A stretch of DNA of 7,039 bases from the NCBI GenBank assembly GCA_041574955.1, contig JBFGNS010000195.1, positions 1 to 7,039 on the forward strand. The letters run 5' to 3'. Source of the stretch: CALZJC01 sp041574955 (lineage in GTDB: Bacteria > Acidobacteriota > Thermoanaerobaculia > Multivoradales > JAHEKO01). Below the pieces are notes generated by a model. That model made no database searches and was not told the origin of the DNA. It saw only the letters and a list, made by a program, of their open reading frames with translations. This document shows positions 1 through 6,060 of the stretch, piece after piece. Position numbers and translations under genes: made by a program. Each line of letters starts with the position of its first letter. Position 1 is the first letter of the stretch.

Positions 1-1153
1 GGCCGTAGACTTCGACGGTGCCGGCGGGGGTGATGAAGACGTTGATCTCGGTGCGGACGGCCATGCGGCCCTCGAGGTAGATGCCGGGCTCGATCGAGAA
101 GCCGGTCATCTCGACCAGCGGCCGGGTGTCGTGGGTCTCGAGGTTGTCCATGTTGGCGCCCTGGCCGTGGTCCTGGACGCCGAGGGAGTGGCCGGTGCGG
201 TGGTAGAACTGCTCGCCGTAGCCGGCGTCGACGATCACCTGGCGGGCGGCGTCGTCGACCTCGTAGCCGCGCACCACGCGCTCGGGGTAGCGGTCGTCGA
301 CCAGCCGCCAGGCGGCGTCGCGGGCGCGCGCCACGATCTGGAAGATCGCCTCGTGGCGGTCCTCGGGGGAGGCGGCGCAGACGCCGCACCAGGTGATGTC
401 GGCGTAGATGCTGCCGGGCTCGCGGCGCTTGGCCCACAGGTCGATGAGCAGGAAGTTGCCGGGCACGATGGGCGAGGCGGTCGCCGCCTCGGGCACGTAG
501 TGCGGGTCGGCGGCGTGCGCGTCGACGCCGACGATCGGCGCCGACTCGGTGACGAGGCCGGCCTGCTCGAACCGCTCCAGGATGTAGCTCTGGACGGCGT
601 GCTCGTCGAGCTTGTCGCCGGTCTTGAGCGCCGCGCCGACGCGGTCGAAGGCGGCGTGGACGATGGCGTGGAGCTCCTCGCAGGCCGAGCGTTGGCTGGC
701 GAGCTGCTCGGCGGACCAGACCGCCGCGAACCGCTGAACCAGCTCGGCGGAGGAGACCAGCTCGACGCCCAGCCCGCGCAGCAGCTCGGCGGTGCCGGCG
801 TCGAGCCGCGAGACGCTCGGCAGGGCGTTGTCGGGGCTGTACTGGGCCGCCAGCCGGGTGCGCCCCTCGACCAGCCGCGCCAGCCCGTCGCGGTGCTCGC
901 GCCAGGTCAGGTAGTGGTCGGTGTCGCCGGGCAGGTGCGCCAGCATGTGGGGCTCGAGCCGGTGGGCCAGCTTGCGGGGCACCCCCTCGGTCGGGATCAG
1001 GCAGTAGCAGCGGCGGGTCACCAGCTGGTCCTCGGGCAGCCCGAGCAGCTCGAGGCTGACCGGGTCGTTGCGCTGGAAGATGGTGAACAGCCAGCCGTCG
1101 AGCCCGGCTTTGGCGAGAGCTTCCTGGATCGCTGGGACGCGGTCGGCGAGCAT
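1..1153 (-). CDS. M24 family metallopeptidase (Xaa-Pro aminopeptidase-like), C-terminus cut by window edge
   Basis: Probable cytoplasmic dinuclear-metal aminopeptidase of the pita-bread fold, likely removing N-terminal residues next to proline. Reading the minus strand from ATG at 1153 gives 384 uninterrupted codons to the left edge. Residues 1-140 form a creatinase-type N-terminal domain; residues 150-384 form the catalytic domain. Expected metal ligands are visible: D238 (LLIDLWAK), D252 (YADITW), H322 (TGHSLG), E355 (SIEPGIY) and E369 (RTEINV). The two Asp ligands are 14 residues apart, against 11 in E. coli PepP, implying a small insertion. All five ligands are present, so probably only a short C-terminal tail is missing. 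A GGAGG (complement of 1164-1168) lies 10 nt before the start, and a promoter-like pair lies further upstream. It is divergent from the ABC operon, so a functional link is not implied. The family is clear; substrate specificity is inferred, and a non-peptidase creatinase-like role cannot be excluded. Confidence 0.92.
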   Translation of the reverse strand, partial: MLADRVPAIQEALAKAGLDGWLFTIFQRNDPVSLELLGLPEDQLVTRRCYCLIPTEGVPRKLAHRLEPHMLAHLPGDTDHYLTWREHRDGLARLVEGRTRLAAQYSPDNALPSVSRLDAGTAELLRGLGVELVSSAELVQRFAAVWSAEQLASQRSACEELHAIVHAAFDRVGAALKTGDKLDEHAVQSYILERFEQAGLVTESAPIVGVDAHAADPHYVPEAATASPIVPGNFLLIDLWAKRREPGSIYADITWCGVCAASPEDRHEAIFQIVARARDAAWRLVDDRYPERVVRGYEVDDAARQVIVDAGYGEQFYHRTGHSLGVQDHGQGANMDNLETHDTRPLVEMTGFSIEPGIYLEGRMAVRTEINVFITPAGTVEVYG

Positions 1154-1189
1154 CGTTCGGGGGCCTCCGAAGGGTCGGCGGGAAGGAGG

Positions 1190-1219
1190 AATCTACCCGC
1201 TGGCTCGGTGGGCTGTCCA
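1190..1219 (-). promoter_or_regulatory. Sigma70-like promoter for the M24 peptidase gene
   Basis: On the minus strand TGGACA (complement of 1214-1219, 5/6 to the -35 consensus) is followed after 18 bp by TAGATT (complement of 1190-1195, 4/6 to the -10 consensus). Transcription would start near 1183, leaving a leader of about 30 nt that contains the GGAGG ribosome binding site. Seen by eye only; strength unknown. Confidence 0.5.
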
Positions 1220-1225
1220 GGTAGC

Positions 1226-1254
1226 TTGACCCGAAGAATGATTTAGTGTATTAC
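1226..1254 (+). promoter_or_regulatory. Sigma70-like promoter for the GspG-like/GntR/ABC operon
   Basis: TTGACC (1226-1231, 5/6 match) and TATTAC (1249-1254, 4/6 match) are separated by exactly 17 bp. They sit in the only notably A+T-rich stretch of the window (about 1235-1275). The predicted start near 1261 gives a leader of about 63 nt before the ATG at 1324. The -10 hexamer lies inside the palindrome at 1243-1270, so a bound repressor would block RNA polymerase. Confidence 0.65.
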
Positions 1255-1270
1255 TACTGCAATACAATAA
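1243..1270. promoter_or_regulatory. Candidate operator palindrome for the YtrA-type GntR regulator
   Basis: Two 10-nt arms, TTAGTGTATT (1243-1252) and AATACAATAA (1261-1270), are inverted repeats with 9 of 10 positions matching around an 8-nt spacer; the inner TGTATT/AATACA core is perfect. It can also be read as AGTGTA-12 bp-TACAAT, close to the AGTGTA-13 bp-TACACT site I recall for Bacillus subtilis YtrA. It covers the -10 element of the operon that encodes the regulator 570 bp downstream, the usual arrangement for autorepression. That the GntR protein binds here is inferred. Confidence 0.6.
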
Positions 1271-1278
1271 CTCGTGAC

Positions 1279-1302
1279 GGCCGAGCATCAGTCGGCTCGG
1301 CC
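1279..1302 (+). promoter_or_regulatory. Hairpin in the operon leader, just upstream of the ribosome binding site
   Basis: GGCCGAG (1279-1285) and CTCGGCC (1296-1302) form a perfect 7-bp G+C-rich stem with a 10-nt loop. It ends 8 nt before the AAGGAG at 1311-1316 and lies wholly within the predicted 5' leader. No U-run follows, so it is not an intrinsic terminator; it may stabilise the transcript or protect the leader. Confidence 0.4.
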
Positions 1303-1323
1303 ATCCCGGAAAGGAGCTCCCCA

Positions 1324-1809
1324 ATGAAACCCAACTCTCGCCCTGTCCTGGCCGGTGCCGCCGTGCTGGCGCTGCTGCTGGCGGCCATGCCGGCGACGGC
1401 CGCCGAGGGTGCGGACGCCTGGTCGGAGACCACCAACCGGCTACGCACGGTCGGCGTCGCGCTCTACGGCTGGTTCACCGACACCGTCCGGCCCCTCGAG
1501 GTCGAGGGTCTCGAGACCCTGCCGCTGGCGGACATGCCGGCGGCGAGCGCCGACCAGATCGCGGAGTGGCTGGTTCCCGACTATCTCGAGTCGCTGCCGC
1601 GGGTCGACGGCTGGGGCCGGCCGCTCGAGTTCTACGTCGCTCCGGACGCCGAGGGCGAGCCGTACCTGGCGGTGCGGAGCGCCGGCGCCAACGGCGTGTT
1701 CGACGCCGGGGAGTACGCCCCGCGCGGCACCTGGGAGGGCGATCCGGAGGACGACCTGGTGTGGGCCGACGGCTACTTCGTGCGCTGGCCCCAGCCGCCG
1801 TCGGAGTAG
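1324..1809 (+). CDS. Secreted protein with a GspG-like (type II secretion pseudopilin) C-terminal domain
   Basis: Predicted exported protein of 161 residues; function unknown. ATG at 1324 is chosen because AAGGAG lies 7 nt upstream (1311-1316) and because it starts a classic signal peptide: basic MKPNSR, hydrophobic core at residues 8-22, and a likely signal peptidase I site after ATA (about residue 26). The frame is open upstream to a GTG at 1246, but that start lies within the promoter. Residues 36-57 resemble the segment after the pilin helix in GspG-type proteins (LRTVGVALYGWF). Residues 92-156 carry the GspG core pattern: DGWGRPLEF, then YLAVRSAGANGVFD, then acidic D143-D144 and a final DGYFVRWP. 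Acidic and Asn residues at 123-144 could form the calcium site known in GspG. There is no prepilin peptidase motif or long N-terminal helix, so it is unlikely to assemble into a pseudopilus. It is first in the operon, 32 nt before the GntR gene. Confidence 0.8.
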   Translation: MKPNSRPVLAGAAVLALLLAAMPATAAEGADAWSETTNRLRTVGVALYGWFTDTVRPLEVEGLETLPLADMPAASADQIAEWLVPDYLESLPRVDGWGRPLEFYVAPDAEGEPYLAVRSAGANGVFDAGEYAPRGTWEGDPEDDLVWADGYFVRWPQPPSE

Positions 1810-1841
1810 CTCGCGCCGGGTCGCCGGCGCACCCGTACCGC

Positions 1842-2246
1842 ATGAGCCTACGCTTCCTGGTCGAGCCGCGCGATCCGCGGCCCATCTGGCGCCAGATCGA
1901 GGAGTCGATCCAGCACCGGGTGGCCGCCGGCGTGCTGCCCGCCGGCAGCCGCCTGCCGTCGGTGCGCGATCTGGCGCAGCGGCTGCGGGTCAATCCGGCG
2001 ACCGTGGCCAAGGCCTACCGCCGGCTGGCGGCGGCGGGGGTGCTCGAGGTGGCGCGCGGTGACGGAACCTACGTCGCGCAGTCTCCGCCCCGCCTGCACC
2101 GGGAGCAGCAGGCCGGCGCCCTGGCGGAGGCCGCGCGCCGCTACGTCAGCGTGGCGCTGTCGCTCGGTGCCGAGCCCGCCGACGCCGCCGAGCAGCTGCG
2201 CGCGGCCTGGCAGGAGCTTTCGGCGGCGGGGAAGGAGGACGGATGA
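1842..2246 (+). CDS. GntR family transcriptional regulator, YtrA subfamily
   Basis: Short (134-residue) DNA-binding repressor of the type that controls ABC transporter operons. Residues 11-79 are a winged helix-turn-helix: DPRPIWRQIEESI, then LPSVRDLAQRL, the recognition segment VNPATVAKAYRRL (residues 50-62), and the wing RGDGTYVA (72-79). The remaining 55 residues are a short helical dimerisation tail, diagnostic of YtrA rather than the FadR, HutC or MocR classes, which carry large effector or aminotransferase-like domains. Translation most likely starts at ATG 1842, matching the usual family N-terminus; the ribosome binding site is weak, suggesting coupling to the upstream gene. Its stop overlaps the ATPase start as ATGA. 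It probably binds the palindrome at 1243-1270 and represses its own operon. The effector is not evident from sequence. Confidence 0.93.
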   Translation: MSLRFLVEPRDPRPIWRQIEESIQHRVAAGVLPAGSRLPSVRDLAQRLRVNPATVAKAYRRLAAAGVLEVARGDGTYVAQSPPRLHREQQAGALAEAARRYVSVALSLGAEPADAAEQLRAAWQELSAAGKEDG

Positions 2247-3169
2247 AGCACCCCGAAGCAGGCGAGCCGGTTGTCGAGATCGAGCGGCTGACCGTCCGGT
2301 ACGGACCCACGACCGCGGTCGACGGCGTGACGCTCGAGGTGGCCGCGGGCACGGTGTTCGCGCTGCTCGGGAGAAACGGCGCGGGCAAGACCTCCCTGGT
2401 GCGCTGCCTGCTGGGCCATCGCCGGCCGCAAGCCGGCGGCGCGCGGCTGTTCGGCGCCGACGTCTGGCGGCACCGCGCGAGCCTGCTGAGCCGGGTCGGG
2501 GTCGTGCCCGAGCAGCCCGACATGCCGCCCGCGATGACCGCCGCTGGGCTGGGCCGCTTCTGCGCGCGGCTCTATCCGAGTTGGGACGCCGCCTTCTACG
2601 CCGAGCGGCTGCGGCGGCTGTCGGTGCCCGCGGACCTGCCGTGTGGCCGGCTGTCGCGCGGCCAGAAGGGTCAGCTCTCGCTCAGCCTGGCGCTGGCGGT
2701 CCGGCCGGCGCTGCTGGTGCTCGACGATCCGACGCTCGGCCTCGACCCGGTGGCCCGCCGGTCGATCCTCGACGAGCTGATCGACGAGCTGGCCGAGCGC
2801 CACACCACGGTCTTCCTGACCACCCACGGCCTGGCCGACATCGAAGGCCTCGCCGACCGCGTGGCGATCCTCACCGAGGGCCGGCTGCTGCTCGACGAGC
2901 CGCTCGAGCTGCTGCGACAGCGCGTGCGGCGGATCGAGCTGCGGCAACCCGCGGCGGCGGTCGACGACCGCTGGCTCGACGGGCTACGGCCGCTGGCGAT
3001 CGAGCGGCACGAGTGGGGGGTCGAGGCGGTGGTGGCGGAGTTCGACGAGGCGCGCCTGGCGCAGCTCGAGCCGGCTCTCGATGCCGGGGCGGTGGTGGTG
3101 TCGGGGCTGACGCTCGAAGAGATCTTCGTCAGCCTGGCGGGCGAGGGCAAGCGGGAGGTGCAGTCGTGA
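2243..3169 (+). CDS. ABC transporter ATP-binding protein (ABC-2/YtrB-type), with Asp at the catalytic Glu position
   Basis: A 308-residue cytoplasmic ATPase expected to power the permease encoded next. One nucleotide-binding domain covers residues 10-225: Walker A GRNGAGKT (43-50), Q-loop Gln91 in VPEQPDMP, signature LSRGQ (137-141, against consensus LSGGQ), Walker B LLVLDDPT with D161, D-loop GLDP (166-169) and switch His195 (TTHGLAD). Residues 225-308 are the variable C-terminal extension usual in exporter-type ATPases. The residue after the Walker B Asp is D162 (codon GAT) instead of the usual catalytic Glu, so hydrolysis may be slow or regulated. The start is well set: GAAGGAGG at 2231-2238 precedes an ATG that overlaps the GntR stop (ATGA). 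Its own stop overlaps the permease start (GTGA), indicating translational coupling. The transported substrate cannot be told from sequence. Confidence 0.95.
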   Translation: MKHPEAGEPVVEIERLTVRYGPTTAVDGVTLEVAAGTVFALLGRNGAGKTSLVRCLLGHRRPQAGGARLFGADVWRHRASLLSRVGVVPEQPDMPPAMTAAGLGRFCARLYPSWDAAFYAERLRRLSVPADLPCGRLSRGQKGQLSLSLALAVRPALLVLDDPTLGLDPVARRSILDELIDELAERHTTVFLTTHGLADIEGLADRVAILTEGRLLLDEPLELLRQRVRRIELRQPAAAVDDRWLDGLRPLAIERHEWGVEAVVAEFDEARLAQLEPALDAGAVVVSGLTLEEIFVSLAGEGKREVQS

Positions 3170-5073
3170 GGGGCTTGCTGGCAGTTGTGCGGCTGGAGTT
3201 GGAGCGGCGCTGGGTCTACCCGGCCCTCGCGCTCGCGGTCGGCCTGCTGGCGCTCGCCGCGCCGCTACTGCCGGGGGCGGCCGGGCAGCCACCGGACGAT
3301 GTCCGGGAGGCTGCCGCCTCCGCGCTCTTCTGGCTGGTGAGCGTGGTCTTCGGTGTGCTGCTCGGAGCCTCGCTGTTCGGCACCGACCTGGCCGAGCAGA
3401 GGTTGGGCTTTTTCTTCTCCCGCCCGATTCGGGGCTGGGCGCTGTGGGGAGGCCGTGCCGGGGCGGCCGCGGTGCTGCTCGCCGCCTCGGCGGCGCTGGT
3501 GCTGTTGCCGGCGGCGCTGGTCGCGCAGCAGGCTCCCCGCTTCACGCTGTTCTGGTCCGGCGGCCCGCTCGGCCTGGAGCTCGGCGCGGGGCAGTGGCTG
3601 GTGGTGCCGCTCGTCCTGATGCCCGGGGCCCACGCGCTGCGCTCGCTGGCCCTGGCGCGCTCGCGCTGGAGCCTGGGCTCCGCTGCCGCCGTTCTCGGAG
3701 TCGGCATGGCGGTCTGGTGGCTGGGCCGCGGCCTGTTCAACGACTGGGCGCTGGGTCCCCTGGCGGTGGCGGCCGGGGTGCTCGAGATCGCTGTCGTGGT
3801 GGCTCTGGTGGGCGGCTCGGCCGCCCAGATCATGGTCGGTCGGGCGTCGGTGGAGCGCGGCCAGCGCGCCCTGGCGCTGGTGTTGTGGGGGGTGCTGTTG
3901 CCCGCAACGGCGGGCTTCGCCGGTTGGTCCGCCTGGGTGCGGGGTGCCGGCCCCGGCGACCTGCTCTCGGCGCCGACCGTAATGCCGGCGCCGGCCGGCG
4001 ACTGGCTGGTCGTCTCCGGGCCGGCGCGCCGGCGTGCCGGCTACCGGCCCGCCTTCCTGCTGCGGCCCGGGCCGGCCGAAGCAATCCGTCTGCCGGCCGG
4101 CGACCCGTTCCTGGCAGCGGCGATCGGCCGGCCGCTGCCGGGGTTCTCGGCCGACGGCTCTACCGCCTACTGGGTTCGGCCCGAGGGCCATCCTTTCGCC
4201 TCGCCGCTGGAGCTGGTGGTCGCGCGACTCGACGCGTCACCGCCTCGCCCGCGGCCGCTCGGCCTGTTCGTCGGGGCCGCGGAGCGGCTGGCGTTGTCGG
4301 CCGACGGCTCACGCCTGGCTCGACTGGCGAGTGGGCTCCTGACGGTCGAGGAGCTCGCCCGGCCCGACCGGTCGTTCGCGCGCAGGGCGCCGGACGCCGG
4401 ACCCGACGGCGAGATCTGGTTCGGTCCCGGTGGCGGCAGCCTGTTCGTCCTCGAGCGCGGCTGCTCGCCGCGCTGCCGAGTGGCCCTCCACCGCGTGCCG
4501 CTGCCCGAAGGCGAGGCCGAGACTTGGCTCGAGATCCAGGGCCAGGCTGTCTGGAGCCGGTCGGCGGCTGGCGACCGGGCGGTGGTGAGCGTGGTCGATC
4601 CGGAGGCCGTCCCGCGCCTGGTGACGGTCGACCTGGTCGGCGGTGCTCGGGCCGAGCTGCCCCTGCCTGACGGCGCCGGCTGGATCGGCCGCCCGCTCGC
4701 CGGCGGCGGGCTGCTGCTCCAGGCGGCAGAGGAAGGTGCCCGGCTCATGGTTGCCGACGCCGATGGCCGCAAGCTGCTGGCGCTCTCGCCCGTGGGCGGC
4801 AGCCTGCGCGTCGGCGGTCAGCCGACCCCGCAGAGCCTGCTGGTGGTGCACTCGCCGACGCTGCGCGCCGGGAGGGGTGCGGACTGGACCCTGTATCGAG
4901 TCGATCTCGAAACCGGCGACGCCCGGCCTCTCGGCGAGGACCTTTGGCCGGTCGCGGATCTCGGCCAGGAGCCCGGGAGCCTCGGCTCGCGGCTGCTGAG
5001 AGATTTCTCCCGACGGCTCTACGAACTCGACCCCGGCAGCCTCGAGGTGCGGCTGCTGCTCGGCGCCGGCTGA
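3166..5073 (+). CDS. ABC-2 type permease fused to a C-terminal extracytoplasmic beta-propeller-like domain
   Basis: A 635-residue membrane partner of the preceding ATPase. GTG at 3166 is taken as start because it overlaps the ATPase stop (GTGA), has GGGAGG at 3153-3158 and begins a typical permease N-terminus; the frame is open further upstream, but only as an overlap of the ATPase gene. About seven hydrophobic segments are visible near residues 20-40, 52-72, 98-119, 143-163, 171-190, 198-220 and 235-257. The loop after segment 2 has GFFFSRPIRGWALWGGR (81-97), the conserved cytoplasmic SRP-I motif of ABC-2 permeases. Seven segments with a cytoplasmic N-terminus place residues 260-635 outside the membrane. 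That region has repeating beta-rich units with SADGS turns (328-332, 378-382) and a similar GPGGGS (420-425), as in TolB/WD40-like propellers. The only two cysteines of the protein are C433 and C437. Exact blade number and topology are uncertain by eye. Confidence 0.85.
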   Translation: MRGLLAVVRLELERRWVYPALALAVGLLALAAPLLPGAAGQPPDDVREAAASALFWLVSVVFGVLLGASLFGTDLAEQRLGFFFSRPIRGWALWGGRAGAAAVLLAASAALVLLPAALVAQQAPRFTLFWSGGPLGLELGAGQWLVVPLVLMPGAHALRSLALARSRWSLGSAAAVLGVGMAVWWLGRGLFNDWALGPLAVAAGVLEIAVVVALVGGSAAQIMVGRASVERGQRALALVLWGVLLPATAGFAGWSAWVRGAGPGDLLSAPTVMPAPAGDWLVVSGPARRRAGYRPAFLLRPGPAEAIRLPAGDPFLAAAIGRPLPGFSADGSTAYWVRPEGHPFASPLELVVARLDASPPRPRPLGLFVGAAERLALSADGSRLARLASGLLTVEELARPDRSFARRAPDAGPDGEIWFGPGGGSLFVLERGCSPRCRVALHRVPLPEGEAETWLEIQGQAVWSRSAAGDRAVVSVVDPEAVPRLVTVDLVGGARAELPLPDGAGWIGRPLAGGGLLLQAAEEGARLMVADADGRKLLALSPVGGSLRVGGQPTPQSLLVVHSPTLRAGRGADWTLYRVDLETGDARPLGEDLWPVADLGQEPGSLGSRLLRDFSRRLYELDPGSLEVRLLLGAG

Positions 5074-5095
5074 CCGGCGGCCGGTGTTCGGGCGG

Positions 5096-5101
5096 TAGGA
5101 T
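5096..5101 (+). promoter_or_regulatory. Possible -10 element for a near-leaderless deacetylase transcript
   Basis: TAGGAT ends 8 nt before the GTG at 5110. This is the spacing expected if transcription starts at or next to the start codon, giving a leaderless mRNA. No Shine-Dalgarno of normal strength precedes the GTG; the AGGA inside the same hexamer is the only candidate. A good -35 at 16-18 bp is absent (CTGACC at 5070-5075 is 20 bp away), so this is tentative, and read-through from the ABC operon 36 nt upstream is equally possible. Confidence 0.35.
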
Positions 5102-5109
5102 CGCGCCCC

Positions 5110-6060
5110 GTGAGGGCGTTCTACAGCGACACCTTCGTGCTGCCGCTGCCTGCCGGGCACCGGTTCCCGATGGACAAGTACCGGCGGCTGCGCGAGGCGG
5201 TGGCGGCCGAGGGGCTGGTGGCCGAGGAGCGGCTGGCGGTGCCGGCGGCGGCGACCGACGAGGAGCTGCTGCGGGTGCACACGGCGGACTACCTGGCGCG
5301 GGTCGTCGAGGGCCGGCTGAGCGAGCAGGAGCAGCGCCGCATCGGCTTCCCGTGGTCGCCGGCTCTGGTCGAGCGCTCGCGCCGCTCGGTGGGCGGCACG
5401 GTGGCGGCCTGTCGCTCGGCGCTCGCCGACGGCGTGGCGGTCAACCTGGCCGGCGGCACCCACCACGCCTTCGCCGACCACGGCGAGGGGTTCTGCGTGT
5501 TCAACGACGTGGCGGTGGCGGCGCGCGCGATGAGCGCCGAGGGGTTGGTGGAGCGGGTCGCGGTCGTCGACCTGGACGTCCACCAGGGCAACGGCACGGC
5601 GGCGATCTTCGCCGGCGACCCGAGTGTGCTGACGGTGTCGATCCACGGCCGCGGCAACTATCCGTTCGTCAAGCAGCGGAGCGACCTCGATCTCGAGCTC
5701 GACGACGGCTGCGGCGACGCCGCCTACCTCGAGGCGGTCGCCGGGGCGCTCGACGAAGTGGTCGCCTGGCGGCCCGGGCTGGCGGTCTACCTGGCCGGCG
5801 CCGATCCGTACGGCGGCGACCGCTGGGGGCGGCTGGGGCTCTCGCTCGAGGGGCTGGCCGAGCGCGACCGCCGGGTGCTGGGCGGGCTCGAGGCCGCCGG
5901 GGTGCCGGTGGCGGTGGTGATGGCGGGCGGCTACGCCGCGGTGGACGAGGTGGTGGCGATCCATCTCGAGACGGTGCGGGTGGCCGCCGGGGTGGCCTCG
6001 CGCCGGCCCGCCGGGCGGGTGGCGCCGGGGGGTGCGGAGGGGGTCGCGCAGCGGGTGTAG
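5110..6060 (+). CDS. Zinc-dependent deacetylase of the histone deacetylase superfamily (class IV-like bacterial)
   Basis: A 316-residue arginase-fold amidohydrolase expected to remove acetyl groups from acetyl-lysine, acetylated polyamines or small acetylated compounds in the cytoplasm. Start GTG 5110 gives the usual family opening FYSDTFVLPLPAGHRFPM. Catalytic features are complete: His pair H118-H119 in GGTHHAF, D154/D156/H158 in VDLDVHQGNG (D156 and H158 as zinc ligands), third zinc ligand D232 in AGADPY, and the transition-state Tyr275 in AGGYA. GEGFCVFND (125-133) and the SIHG strand (177-180) also fit. The GDRWGRLGLS stretch after the zinc Asp resembles bacterial class IV-like enzymes rather than acetoin-utilisation AcuC. 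About 20 C-terminal residues after VRVAAGVA are Gly/Arg/Ala-rich and probably outside the fold. The stop TAG is part of a 12-bp tandem repeat. Bacteria lack histones in the eukaryotic sense, so the natural substrate is unknown. Confidence 0.93.
   Translation: MRAFYSDTFVLPLPAGHRFPMDKYRRLREAVAAEGLVAEERLAVPAAATDEELLRVHTADYLARVVEGRLSEQEQRRIGFPWSPALVERSRRSVGGTVAACRSALADGVAVNLAGGTHHAFADHGEGFCVFNDVAVAARAMSAEGLVERVAVVDLDVHQGNGTAAIFAGDPSVLTVSIHGRGNYPFVKQRSDLDLELDDGCGDAAYLEAVAGALDEVVAWRPGLAVYLAGADPYGGDRWGRLGLSLEGLAERDRRVLGGLEAAGVPVAVVMAGGYAAVDEVVAIHLETVRVAAGVASRRPAGRVAPGGAEGVAQRV

Noticed and set aside
131..1246. A plus-strand open frame of about 370 codons opposite the M24 peptidase
   Set aside because: The minus strand carries all five M24 metal ligands in the right order. 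The plus-strand product is Gly/Ala/Val-rich without motifs.
1246..1323. An upstream GTG start adding 26 residues to the GspG-like protein
   Set aside because: It would start inside the promoter and operator and bury the signal peptide. ATG 1324 has a strong ribosome binding site.
2059..3165. A 5' extension of the permease frame by about 369 codons
   Set aside because: It overlaps the GntR and ATPase genes in another frame and is Arg/Ala/Pro-rich noise. The GTG at 3166 has a ribosome binding site and a GTGA junction.
5061..5109. Possible terminator between permease and deacetylase
   Set aside because: There are several CCGG-type repeats, but no stable stem followed by a U-run can be drawn.
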